This document shows, in pieces, positions 56,629 through 64,000 of a stretch of DNA of 64,000 bases (its first letter is position 1; each line of letters begins with the position of its first letter). Made by a program: the position numbers and the translations under genes. The DNA lies in the NCBI GenBank assembly GCA_965216365.1, contig CBDCFT010000003.1, positions 248,001 through 312,000 of the forward strand. Direction: 5' to 3'. The notes under the pieces are model-generated. The model made no database searches and was not told the origin of the DNA. It worked only from the letters and a program-made list of their open reading frames with translations. This DNA is from CBDCFT01 sp965216365 (GTDB taxonomy: Bacteria; Pseudomonadota; Gammaproteobacteria; Arenicellales; CBDCFT01).

Positions 56629-57942
56629 GTGACCCAATGTACCCAAACGACGTTTGAATTTCCAGTGTGTAAAAGGCGCTGTGTGGAGGCGGATTTTGAG
56701 GGAGGGGCCATCAGCAGCGATGGTGGGGTGTTGTTGTTGCGTCAAGTGGATCGGGTGTTGGGGTTAAGCGAAGCGGTGAGTAAAGTACTGAGCGATCCGC
56801 GCCGTCAGGCCAGTTGTGGGCACGATGCGGTGAGTTTATTGCGCCAGCGGGTATATGGGTTGGCGCTGGGGTATGAGGATTTGAACGATCATGACACGTT
56901 GCGCAAGGATTTAGCGATGCAGACGGGAGTGGATCGGGATACGGAACTAGCGAGTCCTTCGACGTTATGCCGTTTTGAGAACCGGTCGGAACGTGACAGT
57001 GCCTGGCGCATCCACGAAGTGTTGGTGGAGCAGTTTATCGAATCGTTCAAACGCGCGCCGAAGCGTTTAGTGCTGGACTGTGATGCGACCGACGATGCGG
57101 TGTATGGGAGCCAGGAGGGTCGATTTTTTCACGGGTATTACGACCACTACTGTTTCCTGCCGTTGTATGTTTTTTGCCGAGATCAATTGTTAGTCAGTTA
57201 TCTGCGTCCGAGCAAGATCGATGGGGCGAAGCACGCGTGGGCGATTTTGGCGTTGTTAGTCAAACGCCTGCGCCAGGTGTGGCCCAAGGTGAAGATTGTC
57301 TTTCGGGCCGATTCGGGGTTTTGTCGCTGGCGGATGCTATCGTGGTGTGAGCGTCATGGCGTGGGCTACATCGTGGGCGTGGCGAAAAACAAGCGTTTGA
57401 ACGCCCTGACGGCAGATTTGCAGAGTGAGGCCGCCGAGTGCTTTGCCGTGAGCGGGCACAAAGTGCGCTGCTTTACCGACCTGCACTACGCTGCCGCAAG
57501 CTGGGATCATCCCAGGCGGGTGATTGCCAAGATCGAGTACTCACAGCACGGGGTCAATCCGCGTTACGTGGTGACCAACCTCCACGGCGATGTCCAACAC
57601 CTGTACGACAAGTTGTACTGTGCCCGTGGTGACATGGAGAACCGGATCAAGGAGCAACAACTGGATATGTTTGCCGATCGCACCAGTTGTTCCGCGTGGT
57701 GGCCGAACCAGTTTCGCTTACTGCTCTCCTCGATGGCCTACACCTTGTTGGAGGCCATTCGACGGTTGGCACTCAAGGGCACCGAACTGGCCCGTGCCTA
57801 TGTCGGCACATTACGATTGAAACTGCTCAAGATCGGTGCGGTGATCCTGCGCAATACCCGCCGTGTCCGTTTTCTGTTATCGAGTCGTTATCCCTATCAG
57901 CATTTATTCTTCCTCGTCGCCCACCGACTCGCACCCGGATAA
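56629..57942 (+). CDS. IS1380-family transposase
   Basis: 437 residues with the DDE-type core of this family: LDCDATDDAVYGSQEGRFFHGYYDHYCFLPLYVF (the first aspartates near residue 150), FRADSGFC (the second aspartate near 228), and a C-terminal RGDMENRIKEQQLDMFADRTS with the likely glutamate. GTG 56629 is the start, with AAAGGAGG upstream. No frameshift or stop is seen. It shares no operon with the resident genes. Confidence 0.95.
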   Translation: MTQCTQTTFEFPVCKRRCVEADFEGGAISSDGGVLLLRQVDRVLGLSEAVSKVLSDPRRQASCGHDAVSLLRQRVYGLALGYEDLNDHDTLRKDLAMQTGVDRDTELASPSTLCRFENRSERDSAWRIHEVLVEQFIESFKRAPKRLVLDCDATDDAVYGSQEGRFFHGYYDHYCFLPLYVFCRDQLLVSYLRPSKIDGAKHAWAILALLVKRLRQVWPKVKIVFRADSGFCRWRMLSWCERHGVGYIVGVAKNKRLNALTADLQSEAAECFAVSGHKVRCFTDLHYAAASWDHPRRVIAKIEYSQHGVNPRYVVTNLHGDVQHLYDKLYCARGDMENRIKEQQLDMFADRTSCSAWWPNQFRLLLSSMAYTLLEAIRRLALKGTELARAYVGTLRLKLLKIGAVILRNTRRVRFLLSSRYPYQHLFFLVAHRLAPG

Positions 57943-58342
57943 TCGACCGTTATCTCCATTTCAACGGCGTGATGCATCACGCCAGGACATCGCTCGCCCT
58001 GGGACAAAGAAAATGCCGATTCACCCCTGAAAATCGATCACATTGAGTGGAACAAATGCCAATTCACACCTCTATCTGAAAATACATAGGCCTTTCAACG
58101 ACTCAACCTGCATAACAAGGCCTTTTCCTCCTGACACTCCACTACTCATGCAATATCCGGGCTAGGCTAATATTCAAGCGAAAGCCCTCGTCGTATCTAC
58201 AGCGAGGGCTTTTTTATTATCTATTCAGTGAAAAATTCATCATAATACGCCGCTGCGTTGATCCGGGTGTTAATAGCCATAATTGCGTAGCGAAATAGCA
58301 AAGTAATATTGTCGTTTTTTCAATTCACTAATAGCTTAATTT
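57943..58342. other. IS right end and gap before the next gene
   Basis: The first 219 bp are the non-coding right part of the insertion sequence. The remainder holds a target duplication, a second 5S-tail/terminator copy (58163-58216), and an AT-rich stretch that may carry the promoter of the following membrane protein gene. No further gene is seen. Confidence 0.6.
58163..58216 (+). terminator. Second copy of the 5S tail and rRNA terminator
   Basis: TAGGCTAATATT followed by AAAGCCCTCG (58181-58190), TCGTATCTACAG and CGAGGGCTTT (58203-58212) with TTTT parallels the sequence after 5S (AGGCTAATATT, then AAAGCCCC and GGGGGCTTT). It is a functional-looking terminator with a 10-bp perfect stem. 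Confidence 0.8.
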
Positions 58343-60763
58343 GTGGTGACTCCAGTGCCACAAAGTCAGTATCGAGAAAAATTTATGCTTAGAATTTCCG
58401 TAGGCGTGTTTCTTATCGCCCTGACCACCTTGATGCTTGAATTGACTCTGATCAGAGTTTTCGACGTATTGTGGTATCCGAACATGGCGTATTTAATTAT
58501 TACACTGGCAATGTTCTCTTTCGGTTTGGCGGGAGTATATGCCTCGCTACGGCCTGCTGAAGATGCAAAAGCGATGGATTTCAAGATTGCATTGATGGCC
58601 GCATTGTTAGGAGTTTTTGCACTTTCGTTGTTGCCTGTGCTGGATAGATTGCCTTTTGATTTCAAAGATATAGGCGTGAACACTCGCCACGCGCTGCGCA
58701 ACTTCATGGTCATCTATTTGTTTCTGACCATTCCGTTCTTTATTGGCGGACTGATTCTGTCGTCGATTTTTTCAAGATATTCCGCACGTATCCAGCGTTT
58801 GTATTGCTGGGATCTGGTCGGGGCGGCGATTGGCTGTGTAATTCTCATTCCGTTCTTACCGAAAGTTGGTGCAGCGGGACTGCTGTTCGTATCTTGTGGT
58901 CTTGGTTTTTTTGCCTCTGCATTTTTTGCCTCCTCCAAGACCTGGCGTGTAGTTGCGGTGGTGGTGGGTGTTGCCGTTGTGGCGTATCCGTTAACAAAGA
59001 ATGATTACATAGAGTTCAAGCCGCATATCGATAAGCGTGGTTTGAAAACGTACAAGGAAAGCAACAAGCGCGAAATTACCGTTTGGGATCCTATTTCAAA
59101 AATTGATGTTATTGAGTTTCGCGATCGCCTTAAGTGGATCGCCTACGATGGTGGCACACAAACAAGTTATTTTTATAAGTTCGACGGTAACTACGATCAG
59201 TTACTTCAGGATGTTAGGACGCGGCGGTTGGCGAACCGACACTTTTGGGGATTTATTGTCCTGCCTTCTCATTTCCTAAAACAACATACTGACCAGGAAG
59301 TTCTAGTCATTGGCAGTGCCGGCGGTCAGGAAACCAAGGCTGCATTACTTTACGGTGCATCGCATGTCGATGCGATAGAACTGGTGGGTGCTGTCGTTGA
59401 TTTAGGGAAGGGCAGGTATAGCGATTTCATCGGTGGCATTATGAATGACCCGCGGGTCAACGCACGCCGCGGAGAAGGGCGCAGTTTCCTGCGTTCCACA
59501 GATAAAAAATACGACATTATTCAGATTATGAGTAATCACAGCAGCTCCAGCATCGCAGCGGGCAGTGGTTCATTGAATACGACGTATCTGCAAACTGCCG
59601 AAGCTTATATTGAGTATTTCACGCATCTGAAAGACGACGGAATATTGCACATTAATCATCATGTCTATCCAAAAATGGCCGCAACAGCGGCATTGGCGTG
59701 GAAACGTTTAGGACGCACGGATTTTCGCAAGCATCTGGTGGTGTTTGAAATACCTGACACGCAAGATAATCTACCCACCTTTTTGGTAAAAATGTCGCCC
59801 TGGACGAAGGATGAGGTTGCCAAGTTAAAAAATCTGCTCGGTCGGCAAGAACTGGTTGTAAATCCGTTTAATCCGGAAGGAAGTTTCTTGTCTGATGATT
59901 TTTTTACGGGAGAATTTCCGAAAGAATTGATTCGCAAGGCAAACTACAGAATCGGACCGTCTACTGACGATAAGCCCTATTTTAATTTCATTCGTAAAGG
60001 GACTTCGAAGGTTGAAGTTAAACCAGAGATATTTACCAACGCGTCCGTCGTCCATTTACTTAATACCCGTCTGCAGGGCGGTGTACCCAGGGACACGGTT
60101 CATTTGTACGTGACTGCCGCTGCATCAATACTGTTCGCAATCGTGTTTTTGTTTGTGCCGCTGTTGTTTTCAAAAGCAGGGAAAACGAGCTGGGAAAATA
60201 AACCCAGTTTTCTGTCGTACTTTGCCTGTCTTGGAGCCGGATTTATTCTGTTTGAGCTGGTGTTTGTGCAGATATTTATGAAGCTCGTCGGTTATCCTTT
60301 GTACACGTACGCTACGGTAATTTTTATATTCTTGTTTGGCGCAGGGCTGGGCAGTCTGATGTCTGAGAAATGGGATATCTATAACGGCCGGCGCTGGATG
60401 GTGGCATTTTTTGGTGTGGTTGCATCAGCGTTGTTTATTCTTGCGGTTCACTCCTGGGCGTTTGATATTTTTCTTACCATGGACATCGTTGTACGCATAC
60501 TGGCGGCGGCAGTATTGATATTTCCGCTGGCGTTTTTCCTCGGTATGCCGTTTCCGTTGGGGATTTTGTCCGTGCGCGATCAGGTGCATGGTACAGTCGC
60601 CTGGGCCTGGGCGATGAACGGCTTGTTTACCGTAATCGGTGGGTTCCTCAGTGTCGTACTGTCCGTTCATATCGGATTTCGCGCCACGGTGCTTGTGGCC
60701 ATTGTTATTTACATCGTGGCCGCATTTCTGTTCCGCCGAATTTATACGTTGCAAGAAATATAG
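58343..60763 (+). CDS. Membrane protein with a spermidine-synthase-like methyltransferase-fold domain
   Basis: About 806 residues: an N-terminal block of about six membrane spans (residues about 15-230), a cytoplasmic- or periplasm-facing Rossmann-fold domain (residues about 325-480, EVLVIGSAGGQETKAALLYGASHVDAIELVGAVVDLGKG) like polyamine aminopropyltransferases, and a C-terminal group of about seven spans. GTG 58343 is a possible start; ATG 58385 (MLRISVGVFLIALTTLMLELTLIRVFDV) looks better as it starts the first span. Such proteins are common but unassigned, and real spermidine synthase activity is not implied. It is convergent with the glycosyltransferase gene. Confidence 0.75.
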   Translation: MVTPVPQSQYREKFMLRISVGVFLIALTTLMLELTLIRVFDVLWYPNMAYLIITLAMFSFGLAGVYASLRPAEDAKAMDFKIALMAALLGVFALSLLPVLDRLPFDFKDIGVNTRHALRNFMVIYLFLTIPFFIGGLILSSIFSRYSARIQRLYCWDLVGAAIGCVILIPFLPKVGAAGLLFVSCGLGFFASAFFASSKTWRVVAVVVGVAVVAYPLTKNDYIEFKPHIDKRGLKTYKESNKREITVWDPISKIDVIEFRDRLKWIAYDGGTQTSYFYKFDGNYDQLLQDVRTRRLANRHFWGFIVLPSHFLKQHTDQEVLVIGSAGGQETKAALLYGASHVDAIELVGAVVDLGKGRYSDFIGGIMNDPRVNARRGEGRSFLRSTDKKYDIIQIMSNHSSSSIAAGSGSLNTTYLQTAEAYIEYFTHLKDDGILHINHHVYPKMAATAALAWKRLGRTDFRKHLVVFEIPDTQDNLPTFLVKMSPWTKDEVAKLKNLLGRQELVVNPFNPEGSFLSDDFFTGEFPKELIRKANYRIGPSTDDKPYFNFIRKGTSKVEVKPEIFTNASVVHLLNTRLQGGVPRDTVHLYVTAAASILFAIVFLFVPLLFSKAGKTSWENKPSFLSYFACLGAGFILFELVFVQIFMKLVGYPLYTYATVIFIFLFGAGLGSLMSEKWDIYNGRRWMVAFFGVVASALFILAVHSWAFDIFLTMDIVVRILAAAVLIFPLAFFLGMPFPLGILSVRDQVHGTVAWAWAMNGLFTVIGGFLSVVLSVHIGFRATVLVAIVIYIVAAFLFRRIYTLQEI

Positions 60764-61672
60764 TTAGCGTAGCAATCCTTTTAGTCTTTGTAACACTCCT
60801 CCTTCGAATTCCGGGGTAGGAGTAGATTTGCTTGCAAGATCATGTCGCCGTTCGGCGCGTGCTTCAACCAGCTCGTGTTCTAGGGTGATTAAACGATTAA
60901 TTCCGGTATTGAGCATGTCGTGCTGCACATCCGGGAACCGTGCCAGCAAATATTTTCGAATAATTTCCTGATCTTGTTCGCGTCCGATCACAGCCGCTTC
61001 GCTTAGGGTGTTGGAGCCGTGTATGCGGTAATGCAATAAATTTTGGTCATGCAAGTACTGTACTTTCTCGGGAAATGCCAACAATATCCGGAACATATAA
61101 TCGTAATCGTGCAGATAGCGAAACGAACAAAATTGCCCTACCTTGTCGATAACCTCACGTGTCATGAACAGGTTTGATGTTGTCACCATAAAATTACCGT
61201 GCAAAAAAGCGGTGTATAAATCACCACAGTCGAAATACTTCTTTTTATTTTTCTGATGCCACTGGTTCCAGAAGAATGCTGGATCCAGCATGGGTTCGCC
61301 TTGATCCGAGATTGCGGTGACATCTGTAAACAAACATTGCGCACCACTGTAGTTTTGCACCTCGATTAACGTTGCAAGACGAGTTGGCAGATAAATATCG
61401 TCCGAATTGAGTATGGCGGCATAGGGTGTGTTAACCATGCTTAATCCACGATTCAAGGTGTTAAAAGCGTCCTGATTATCCTGATAAAAATACTCCACAC
61501 GTGGGTCGTCAATGGCTTTTACGACAGCACCAGTGTTGTCGGTCGAGCCATCATCAATGACAATTAGGCGAATGTTCGAATGTGTCTGCGTAAGAACGCT
61601 TTCTATAGCCGCCCCGACATATTTTTCATGATTATATGCCGGCATGACAACGGTAACATTAGCCACACTCAT
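60764..61672 (-). CDS. Family 2 glycosyltransferase
   Basis: 302 residues of the GT-A fold. The N terminus has VVMPAYNHEKYVGAAIESVLTQTHSNIRLIVIDDGSTDNT, and the nucleotide-binding acidic motif is LNSDDIYLPTRL (about 93-104). The middle has FSFRYLHDYDYMFRILLAF-like residues, with the catalytic aspartate probably in HDYDYMFR. It would add a sugar to a surface polysaccharide; donor and acceptor are unknown. The C-terminal tail (ARAERRHDLASK) is charged and may be a coiled coil. Confidence 0.88.
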   Translation of the reverse strand: MSVANVTVVMPAYNHEKYVGAAIESVLTQTHSNIRLIVIDDGSTDNTGAVVKAIDDPRVEYFYQDNQDAFNTLNRGLSMVNTPYAAILNSDDIYLPTRLATLIEVQNYSGAQCLFTDVTAISDQGEPMLDPAFFWNQWHQKNKKKYFDCGDLYTAFLHGNFMVTTSNLFMTREVIDKVGQFCSFRYLHDYDYMFRILLAFPEKVQYLHDQNLLHYRIHGSNTLSEAAVIGREQDQEIIRKYLLARFPDVQHDMLNTGINRLITLEHELVEARAERRHDLASKSTPTPEFEGGVLQRLKGLLR

Positions 61673-61851
61673 GGATGAGTTTTTATATTGGTTGGAGTCG
61701 GCACTCGTGGGCGTCGTCTTTTGTTAAAATGAATTCTTGGTTTATTCGATTGCCAATTATATGGCGCAAGATGTTTTTAGTCTTGCAATTTCCTTCTTGA
61801 AATCGGTCGCGAGAGAGTCGATCAGATGATGATCCTATTGCAAACATTGTC

Positions 61852-63924
61852 ATGATTCATTTTGACGCATCGTTGGTCAGACGAACGCTGCTGTCCATCG
61901 TTTCGTCGCTGGTTTTGCTGGCTCTATTTTTACACCTGGTGGCGACTGCAGGTGAGGAGATCAATCTTGCCCGTTTGGTCGATGTCATAACAAACATGGC
62001 GCCCGATTGGGTCGTGTTGTATCTGGTTTTGCATATCGCCGGCGTTTTTGTTCGTGCTGAACGATTCCGGGTATTGCTGCGTGCCGCAAGTCCCGTCGTG
62101 CCGGCTTATCCGCATGTGGTTCTGGTCACCGTCGTTCGCAACATGGTGGTGGATTTATTGCCCGCGCGTTTGGGGGAGCTTATTTATGCGGGCATGTTGA
62201 ACCGTGGCTACAAGGTGCGGTTGGATGCCTGCATATCGTCGTTGTCACTCAGTATCTGGTTTGATATTGCGATTCTGGTGCCATTGGGGTTGGTTCTCGC
62301 ATTCACACCGTTGGTCAACTCTGAGTTGAGTCCACGGCTAATCTCTGTCGCAATTCTGGTATTGGTTCTCGCCGTTGTCGGTGTGTTGGTGTTGTATCCG
62401 GGATGCAAAATCTTCGCGCGTGTGTTTCGACAATGGACAGAGCGCTTCCATTCGCGTGTCTTAAACAACGCCGCCACATTTTTTGAACAACTGGCTGACG
62501 CGATCAGCAAAACTATGCAACTGGGCGTTTTTGGCCGCTGCCTTTTGCTCACCATCGGCGTGCGTGCGTGTAAATACTTGGCTTTGTATGCCTTGTTTCT
62601 CGCGGTAACACAGCCGAATTTCCCACAACTAGCACAGGCCGAACCATGGATAGTGTTGATCAGCATGATTTCGTCGGAGGCCGCAGCGAGCTTGCCTGTG
62701 CCTGCATTCATGAGTTTCGGAACCTATGAAGCGGGTGGCACCGCCGCATTGGCGGCGCTGGGGTTCCCGCTGGATACGTCTGCACTGACTCTGTTGTCCA
62801 TGCACATCTCCACGCAATTTGTCGATTACTTGTTTGGTGGTACATGTCTGGTATTATTTTTTCTACTAACCCGGCAGGCGGTTAGCTCAAACAAAGAAGC
62901 AAAGGTACGTCGCTGGCCGGTTGTTGTTTTCGCGTTTCTGATGATTATTGCGATTCTTTTGGTCGGTATGGAATACAAGAAATATCGCAAAGCGCGCTCG
63001 CTGGTCTCACCTCCCGCCGGGCATGTTCTGGATAATGTACAAGAACTTAAGCAACAGGTGGCAAACAATCTTGGTCGGCTGACAGGGTTTGTCGTGTGGA
63101 GTTCCAATCGCTCCGGTAATCACGATATCTTGAAAATGACATTACCGGATATGCAGATTACGTCGCTCACGACGCATCCGAATTCCGAGTATTATCCGCG
63201 TATCTCGCCGGATGGGAAGTCGATCGTATTTGCCCGCGGCAAGAAAAGATGGGTTTCGCAACGTAATAGCAAAGACTGGAATGTTTATTGGCTAAATTTG
63301 CAAACCGGTGAAGAGCGGCTTATCAAAAAAGATGCTAATCAGCCCACCTGGTCGGAGGGCGGTAAGCATGTTTACTTTCAGTATAAGACGGGCGGTTTTA
63401 TACAAAAAAACGTCGATACGGGTGAAGAAATCTCGCTGGTGCAAAGTGGATCAGGGTCGTTACCCGCAGGGTTGGAGTTGCAAACGCCATCGTTCAATGC
63501 AGCCAGGAACCAACTGGCGGTAACGTTTCGCGGTTCCAAACGCGGCACAGTGTTGGTGATGCCGGAAACGCAGGAATTTCTTGTTGTGGATGACGGATGT
63601 CAGATGACCTGGTCGCCGGACGGGAAATATATCTACTGGGTCGATCATGGTGGCCGTGGACAGAACAAAATTTATCGCTACGATCCGGAGTCGGGAGAAA
63701 AAACCGGACTACTCGATATTCAAAATGAATACAGCCACGAGTATTTCCCCAAGCTGTCTGCAAACGGTGAATACATGATACTCGCCGCCAGCGCCGGTGG
63801 CCACGAACACGATGTGGCCGACTACGAACTATTTCTGTGGCGCCTCGGCGATGACTGGGATGATGTGACGCGACTGACTTTTCACACCGGCAACGATAAC
63901 TGGCCGGATATTTTTCTAAATTAA
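61852..63924 (+). CDS. Fusion of an AglD/UPF0104-type membrane domain and a TolB-like WD40/PD40 repeat domain
   Basis: 690 residues. Residues 1-370 are a membrane domain with about eight spans of the lysylphosphatidylglycerol synthase/UPF0104 type (VDLLPARLGELIYAGML is characteristic). Residues about 410-690 are beta-propeller repeats: SSNRSGNHDILKMTLPD, YPRISPDGKSIVFARG, MTWSPDGKYIYWVDHGG, YFPKLSANGEYMILAAS. The propeller would lie in the periplasm if the last span (about 358-375) leads out. This combination is not one that I recognise as a named family. Start ATG 61852 is reasonable. Role unknown. Confidence 0.75.
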   Translation: MIHFDASLVRRTLLSIVSSLVLLALFLHLVATAGEEINLARLVDVITNMAPDWVVLYLVLHIAGVFVRAERFRVLLRAASPVVPAYPHVVLVTVVRNMVVDLLPARLGELIYAGMLNRGYKVRLDACISSLSLSIWFDIAILVPLGLVLAFTPLVNSELSPRLISVAILVLVLAVVGVLVLYPGCKIFARVFRQWTERFHSRVLNNAATFFEQLADAISKTMQLGVFGRCLLLTIGVRACKYLALYALFLAVTQPNFPQLAQAEPWIVLISMISSEAAASLPVPAFMSFGTYEAGGTAALAALGFPLDTSALTLLSMHISTQFVDYLFGGTCLVLFFLLTRQAVSSNKEAKVRRWPVVVFAFLMIIAILLVGMEYKKYRKARSLVSPPAGHVLDNVQELKQQVANNLGRLTGFVVWSSNRSGNHDILKMTLPDMQITSLTTHPNSEYYPRISPDGKSIVFARGKKRWVSQRNSKDWNVYWLNLQTGEERLIKKDANQPTWSEGGKHVYFQYKTGGFIQKNVDTGEEISLVQSGSGSLPAGLELQTPSFNAARNQLAVTFRGSKRGTVLVMPETQEFLVVDDGCQMTWSPDGKYIYWVDHGGRGQNKIYRYDPESGEKTGLLDIQNEYSHEYFPKLSANGEYMILAASAGGHEHDVADYELFLWRLGDDWDDVTRLTFHTGNDNWPDIFLN

Positions 63925-64000
63925 AGAAGCTCGTGAAGTTTAGAGCAGATAATTTCAGAGCTTGACAATAAGTGTTATTCACTATTGTCCGGGGTCAGGT
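63925..64000. other. End of window, no feature
   Basis: The last 76 bp hold no recognisable gene start or repeat. A TTGACA at 63962-63967 resembles a -35 box but has no clear partner in the visible sequence. Confidence 0.3.

Larger units (their letters stand above)
56543..58161 (+). mobile_element. IS1380-family insertion sequence, complete
   Basis: 1619 bp bounded by inverted repeats: the left end reads CCTGGATATTTCACGAATA and the right end, read inward, CCCGGATATTGCATGAGTA (four differences). A 4-bp target duplication CTAG is present on both sides (56539-56542 and 58162-58165). It carries one transposase gene in the same direction as the rRNA operon. The element appears intact and could be active. 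It inserted about 100 bp after the rRNA terminator. Confidence 0.93.

Noticed and set aside
57687..58046. Extra frames inside and after the transposase gene
   Set aside because: They are shadows of the transposase frame and end in the non-coding IS right end.

Overview
The window comes from the chromosome of a free-living, aerobic gammaproteobacterium of intermediate G+C. The 16S and 23S sequences, the FabA/FabB pair, the ErpA/AnmK/TyrS neighbourhood and an rRNA operon directly after tyrS all point to this class. That last arrangement is also known in Pseudomonas. I cannot place it in an order from the sequence alone. All genes look resident except one IS1380-family insertion sequence and two self-splicing introns in the 23S rRNA gene.

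Layout. 0-6 kb: the end of a haem-motif protein, then the glycine cleavage genes gcvT-gcvH-gcvP on the minus strand. 5.7-11 kb: an asparaginase-II-family protein, an agmatinase/ureohydrolase, a glutathione transferase, a class V aminotransferase and a frameshifted MFS transporter. 11-15 kb: lutABC and an AEC transporter. 15-21 kb: fabA-fabB, haem A synthase, a MipA/OmpV porin-like protein, coq7 and a 2-hydroxyacid dehydrogenase. 21-26 kb: a TRAP transporter (dctPQM) with an amidase. 26-32 kb: glycerate kinase (frameshifted near its end) and hydroxypyruvate isomerase on the minus strand, divergent from glcDEF and a small ferredoxin. 32-41 kb: an OpgB-like transferase, rplM-rpsI, tRNA-Gln, an unknown membrane protein and an FAD oxidoreductase. 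40.7-49.6 kb: malate synthase G, argC, a coiled-coil membrane protein, erpA, anmK, an M23 peptidase and tyrS. 49.6-56.4 kb: a complete rRNA operon (16S, tRNA-Ile, tRNA-Ala, 23S, 5S). 56.5-58.2 kb: the insertion sequence. 58.3-64 kb: three envelope-related genes.

How the genes work together. Much of the window deals with C2/C3 metabolism: glycolate oxidase (glcDEF), malate synthase G, hydroxypyruvate isomerase, glycerate 2-kinase, a glyoxylate/hydroxypyruvate-type reductase, the glycine cleavage system and L-lactate oxidation (lutABC). Together they would let the cell burn glycolate, glyoxylate, glycine and lactate, although the genes lie in several separate transcription units.

The most striking feature is in the 23S gene. 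Two group I introns sit 14 nucleotides apart, at E. coli positions 1917 and 1931 in helix 69 and just after it. They leave a 14-nt exon between them, and the second carries a LAGLIDADG homing endonuclease gene. Other points of interest are an insertion sequence whose start region can fold to block read-through translation, a second partial copy of the 5S tail and rRNA terminator, a possible structured RNA between dctP and dctQ, two apparent single-base frameshifts, and several families of dispersed intergenic repeats.
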